From Deltaproteobacteria bacterium (GTDB taxonomy: Bacteria; Desulfobacterota; Desulfobacteria; Desulfobacterales; ETH-SRB1), in NCBI GenBank assembly GCA_030627475.1, contig DAOURZ010000059.1, positions 1 through 7,411 on the forward strand: a stretch of DNA of 7,411 bases, read 5' to 3'. The notes under the pieces are model-generated. The model was not told the origin of the DNA. It saw only the letters and a program-made list of their open reading frames with translations, and did not search any database. The translations under genes and the position numbers were made by a program. Below, piece after piece: positions 5,863-7,411 of the stretch (position 1 is its first letter; each line of letters begins with the position of its first letter).

Positions 5863-7047
5863 TTAATTCGCCTTTCTTCTTAAAAAGGTCGGGATATCAA
5901 GATCATTATTGTCCATTACTATGCCCTTGTATCCTCTGTAAGTAGATCCGGCTGATTCACCGGCTGCTTTTTTTTGTCGTATAAAAGTTGGCTCATCAAA
6001 ATTAACTGCATCTTTCAAGTCATCATCAGTAATATCTCTTATCTTTCCCCTGAGTCCATTATCCCTGAATTTTCCAGGCACCGATGATTCATAGTTTGTA
6101 CCTATTCCTGTTGCAATAACGGTAACTCTCATCTCATCGTTAAGGGATTCATCAACTACAGTTCCCCAGATAATATCGGCATCCTCACCCACTTCTTCAT
6201 ATATTCTATCGGAAGCTTCCGTCATTTCCTCCATTGTTAATTCACTGGTGCACGTTATGTTCATTAATACACCTTTTGCACCGGAAATTGAGATATCTTC
6301 AAGCAGTGGATGGGAGATAGCCCTTTCAGCAGCTTCTTTTGCCCGATTAGCACCACTTGCTATACCTGTGCCCATTATGGCCATGCCTGACCTTAACATA
6401 GTTGTTCTAACATCCGCAAAATCAAGATTAACCAGACCCGGCATCATAATAAGATCGGTAATTCCCTTAACGGAATGAAGAAGAATTTCATCTGTTTTTT
6501 TAAACATATCGACCATCTTTGCATTTTTTTCCGCAATTCCTCTCATCCTGTCGTTGGGTATTATGATTACTGTATCGGCAACTTCCTTTAATGTAGCAAT
6601 TCCTTCGTCTGCCTGTTTTGATCTTTTTTTCCCTTCAAATGAAAATGGTTTTGTTACTACTGCAACAGTCAACGCTTTAATTTCTTTGCAAATTTCTGCT
6701 ATAATCGGTGCAGCTCCAGTGCCAGTACCACCGCCGAATCCAGCGGTAATAAAAACCATGTGGCTGCCTGCAAGAGCATCCTTTATTGTTTCTTTACTTT
6801 CAAGTGCAGCTTCACTTCCGACTTTAGGATCAGCGCCGGCGCCAAGTCCTTCGGTGCGCCTTTCTCCAATCTGCAGTTTGAGCTGTGCCTTTGAATTTTC
6901 AAGCGCCTGGGCATCCGTGTTTGCCGCAATAAACGTAACCCCCTGCAAATTGGATTCGATCATATTGTTTATTGCGTTTCCGCCTGCGCCACCTACCCCG
7001 ATAACCTTGATCTTTGCAGAATTATTATTATCTATACAACTAAACAT
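5863..7047 (-). CDS. ftsZ: Cell division protein FtsZ
   Basis: FtsZ is the tubulin-like GTPase that polymerises into the Z-ring at mid-cell and recruits the division machinery. The 394-residue product has a full set of landmarks: IKVIGVGGAGGNAINNM (13-29) at the nucleotide-binding start, NTDAQAL (43-49), the tubulin signature GGGTGTG (105-111), NDRMRG, and the T7 loop NLDFADV (207-213) whose Asp completes the GTPase site of the neighbouring subunit. A variable linker follows about residue 325, then the C-terminal peptide LDIPTFLRR (382-390) that binds FtsA and other partners, and a short basic tail. The length is normal for the family. The start is ATG 7045-7047, with a purine-rich Shine-Dalgarno just upstream (complement of 7051-7060). 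It lies 82 bp after ftsA, as in dcw clusters, and the tail motif is typical of Desulfobacterota proteins. Confidence 0.99.
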   Translation of the reverse strand: MFSCIDNNNSAKIKVIGVGGAGGNAINNMIESNLQGVTFIAANTDAQALENSKAQLKLQIGERRTEGLGAGADPKVGSEAALESKETIKDALAGSHMVFITAGFGGGTGTGAAPIIAEICKEIKALTVAVVTKPFSFEGKKRSKQADEGIATLKEVADTVIIIPNDRMRGIAEKNAKMVDMFKKTDEILLHSVKGITDLIMMPGLVNLDFADVRTTMLRSGMAIMGTGIASGANRAKEAAERAISHPLLEDISISGAKGVLMNITCTSELTMEEMTEASDRIYEEVGEDADIIWGTVVDESLNDEMRVTVIATGIGTNYESSVPGKFRDNGLRGKIRDITDDDLKDAVNFDEPTFIRQKKAAGESAGSTYRGYKGIVMDNNDLDIPTFLRRKAN

Positions 7048-7129
7048 GCTCTCCCCCCTCTTACAAATAATGCCCTAACCTTTTGGAAGTTCTATAACTT
7101 ATCGCTATTATTGTATTTTATGAGTTTGG
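7048..7129 (-). promoter_or_regulatory. ftsA-ftsZ intergenic region with the ftsZ ribosome binding site
   Basis: These 82 bp are AT-rich except for a purine run reading GAGGGGGGAG on the coding strand (complement of 7051-7060), three bases before the ATG; this is the ftsZ ribosome binding site. An ftsZ-proximal promoter would fit the length, but I see no pair of -35 and -10 boxes good enough to mark. Confidence 0.5.
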
Positions 7130-7411
7130 TTAAATTACATCCTTAAACCATTTCCTCATCCTTGTTATTATACGGTTGAAAATGTTTTTATCGCGAATCC
7201 TGAAATTCTTTCTTGCTGTCTGGTTTTTAGCACCATATATAACCAGCCCGACACCGGTAGCATACATGGGATTGTTTACAACATCAACCAGACCCTTGAT
7301 TCCCATGGGTTTGCCAAGCCGGGTTGGAAAATTGAAAACTGATTCTGCAATCTCCGTCGCATCACTCAAAAGAGCTGATCCGCCTGTCAGAACAATACCT
7401 GACGAAATCAA
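7130..7411 (-). CDS. ftsA: Cell division protein FtsA, C-terminal part (cut by window edge)
   Basis: Only the last 93 codons are present; the frame is open to the window edge, so the TTG there is internal. FtsA is the actin-like ATPase that tethers FtsZ to the inner membrane. The visible part has SGIVLTGGSALL, the phosphate-2-type loop of the actin fold, then FPTRLGKP and PMYATGVGLVIYG, all typical of the FtsA end. The last residues (IFNRIITRMRKWFKDVI) alternate hydrophobic and basic positions and form the expected amphipathic membrane-targeting helix, so the 3' end is intact. It precedes ftsZ on the same strand. Confidence 0.95.
   Translation of the reverse strand: MISSGIVLTGGSALLSDATEIAESVFNFPTRLGKPMGIKGLVDVVNNPMYATGVGLVIYGAKNQTARKNFRIRDKNIFNRIITRMRKWFKDVI

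Noticed and set aside
6554..7078. 174-codon frame antisense to ftsZ
   Set aside because: ftsZ is unmistakable on the other strand; the antisense frame is a by-product of its codon use and has a low-complexity Pro/Ala/Ser product.

Overview
The window looks like chromosome of an anaerobic Gram-negative bacterium, most likely a member of the Desulfobacterota (former Deltaproteobacteria). The ftsA-ftsZ-radical SAM gene order, the FtsZ tail motif LDIPTFLRR, a TonB-dependent outer-membrane receptor and a periplasmic CXXCH protein all fit this. The assignment rests on family resemblance, not on a search.

Layout. (1) Positions 1-906 hold no convincing gene but are full of structure. There is a 116-bp element with perfect 18-bp terminal inverted repeats (43-158) and two smaller inverted repeats (182-238, 274-337). 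There are two copies of one 113-bp MITE (357-469 and 681-793; 105 of 113 bases identical by eye, perfect 14-bp ends, 8-bp target duplications). Between and beside the MITEs lie three copies of the dyad TAAC(C/G)GTTA, a possible promoter and a terminator-like hairpin. (2) Positions 907-4005, + strand, carry a two-gene operon: a TonB-dependent receptor, then a periplasmic protein with two tandem sulfite-oxidase-like domains and a CXXCH motif inserted in the first. (3) Positions 4006-4095 are a 90-bp gap between convergent genes, with no clear terminator. (4) Positions 4096-7411, - strand, carry the end of a division (dcw) cluster, in transcription order ftsA (3' end only), ftsZ, and a radical SAM protein with a B12-binding-like N-terminal region that starts 9 nt after the ftsZ stop.

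How the parts may work together. The receptor would import a ligand across the outer membrane using TonB energy. The CXXCH protein, exported to the periplasm, could bind or redox-process that ligand or a metal; its substrate is unknown. The leader of this operon has operator-like dyads and an attenuator-like hairpin, and a MITE has inserted exactly at the T-tract of that hairpin, so local regulation may have been rewired. FtsA and FtsZ form the membrane-anchored division ring; the radical SAM protein is a conserved neighbour without an established role.

The parts that seem least described are the MITE family with its apparent preference for hairpin targets, the repeated dyad in the receptor leader, and the receptor plus CXXCH double-domain protein pair.
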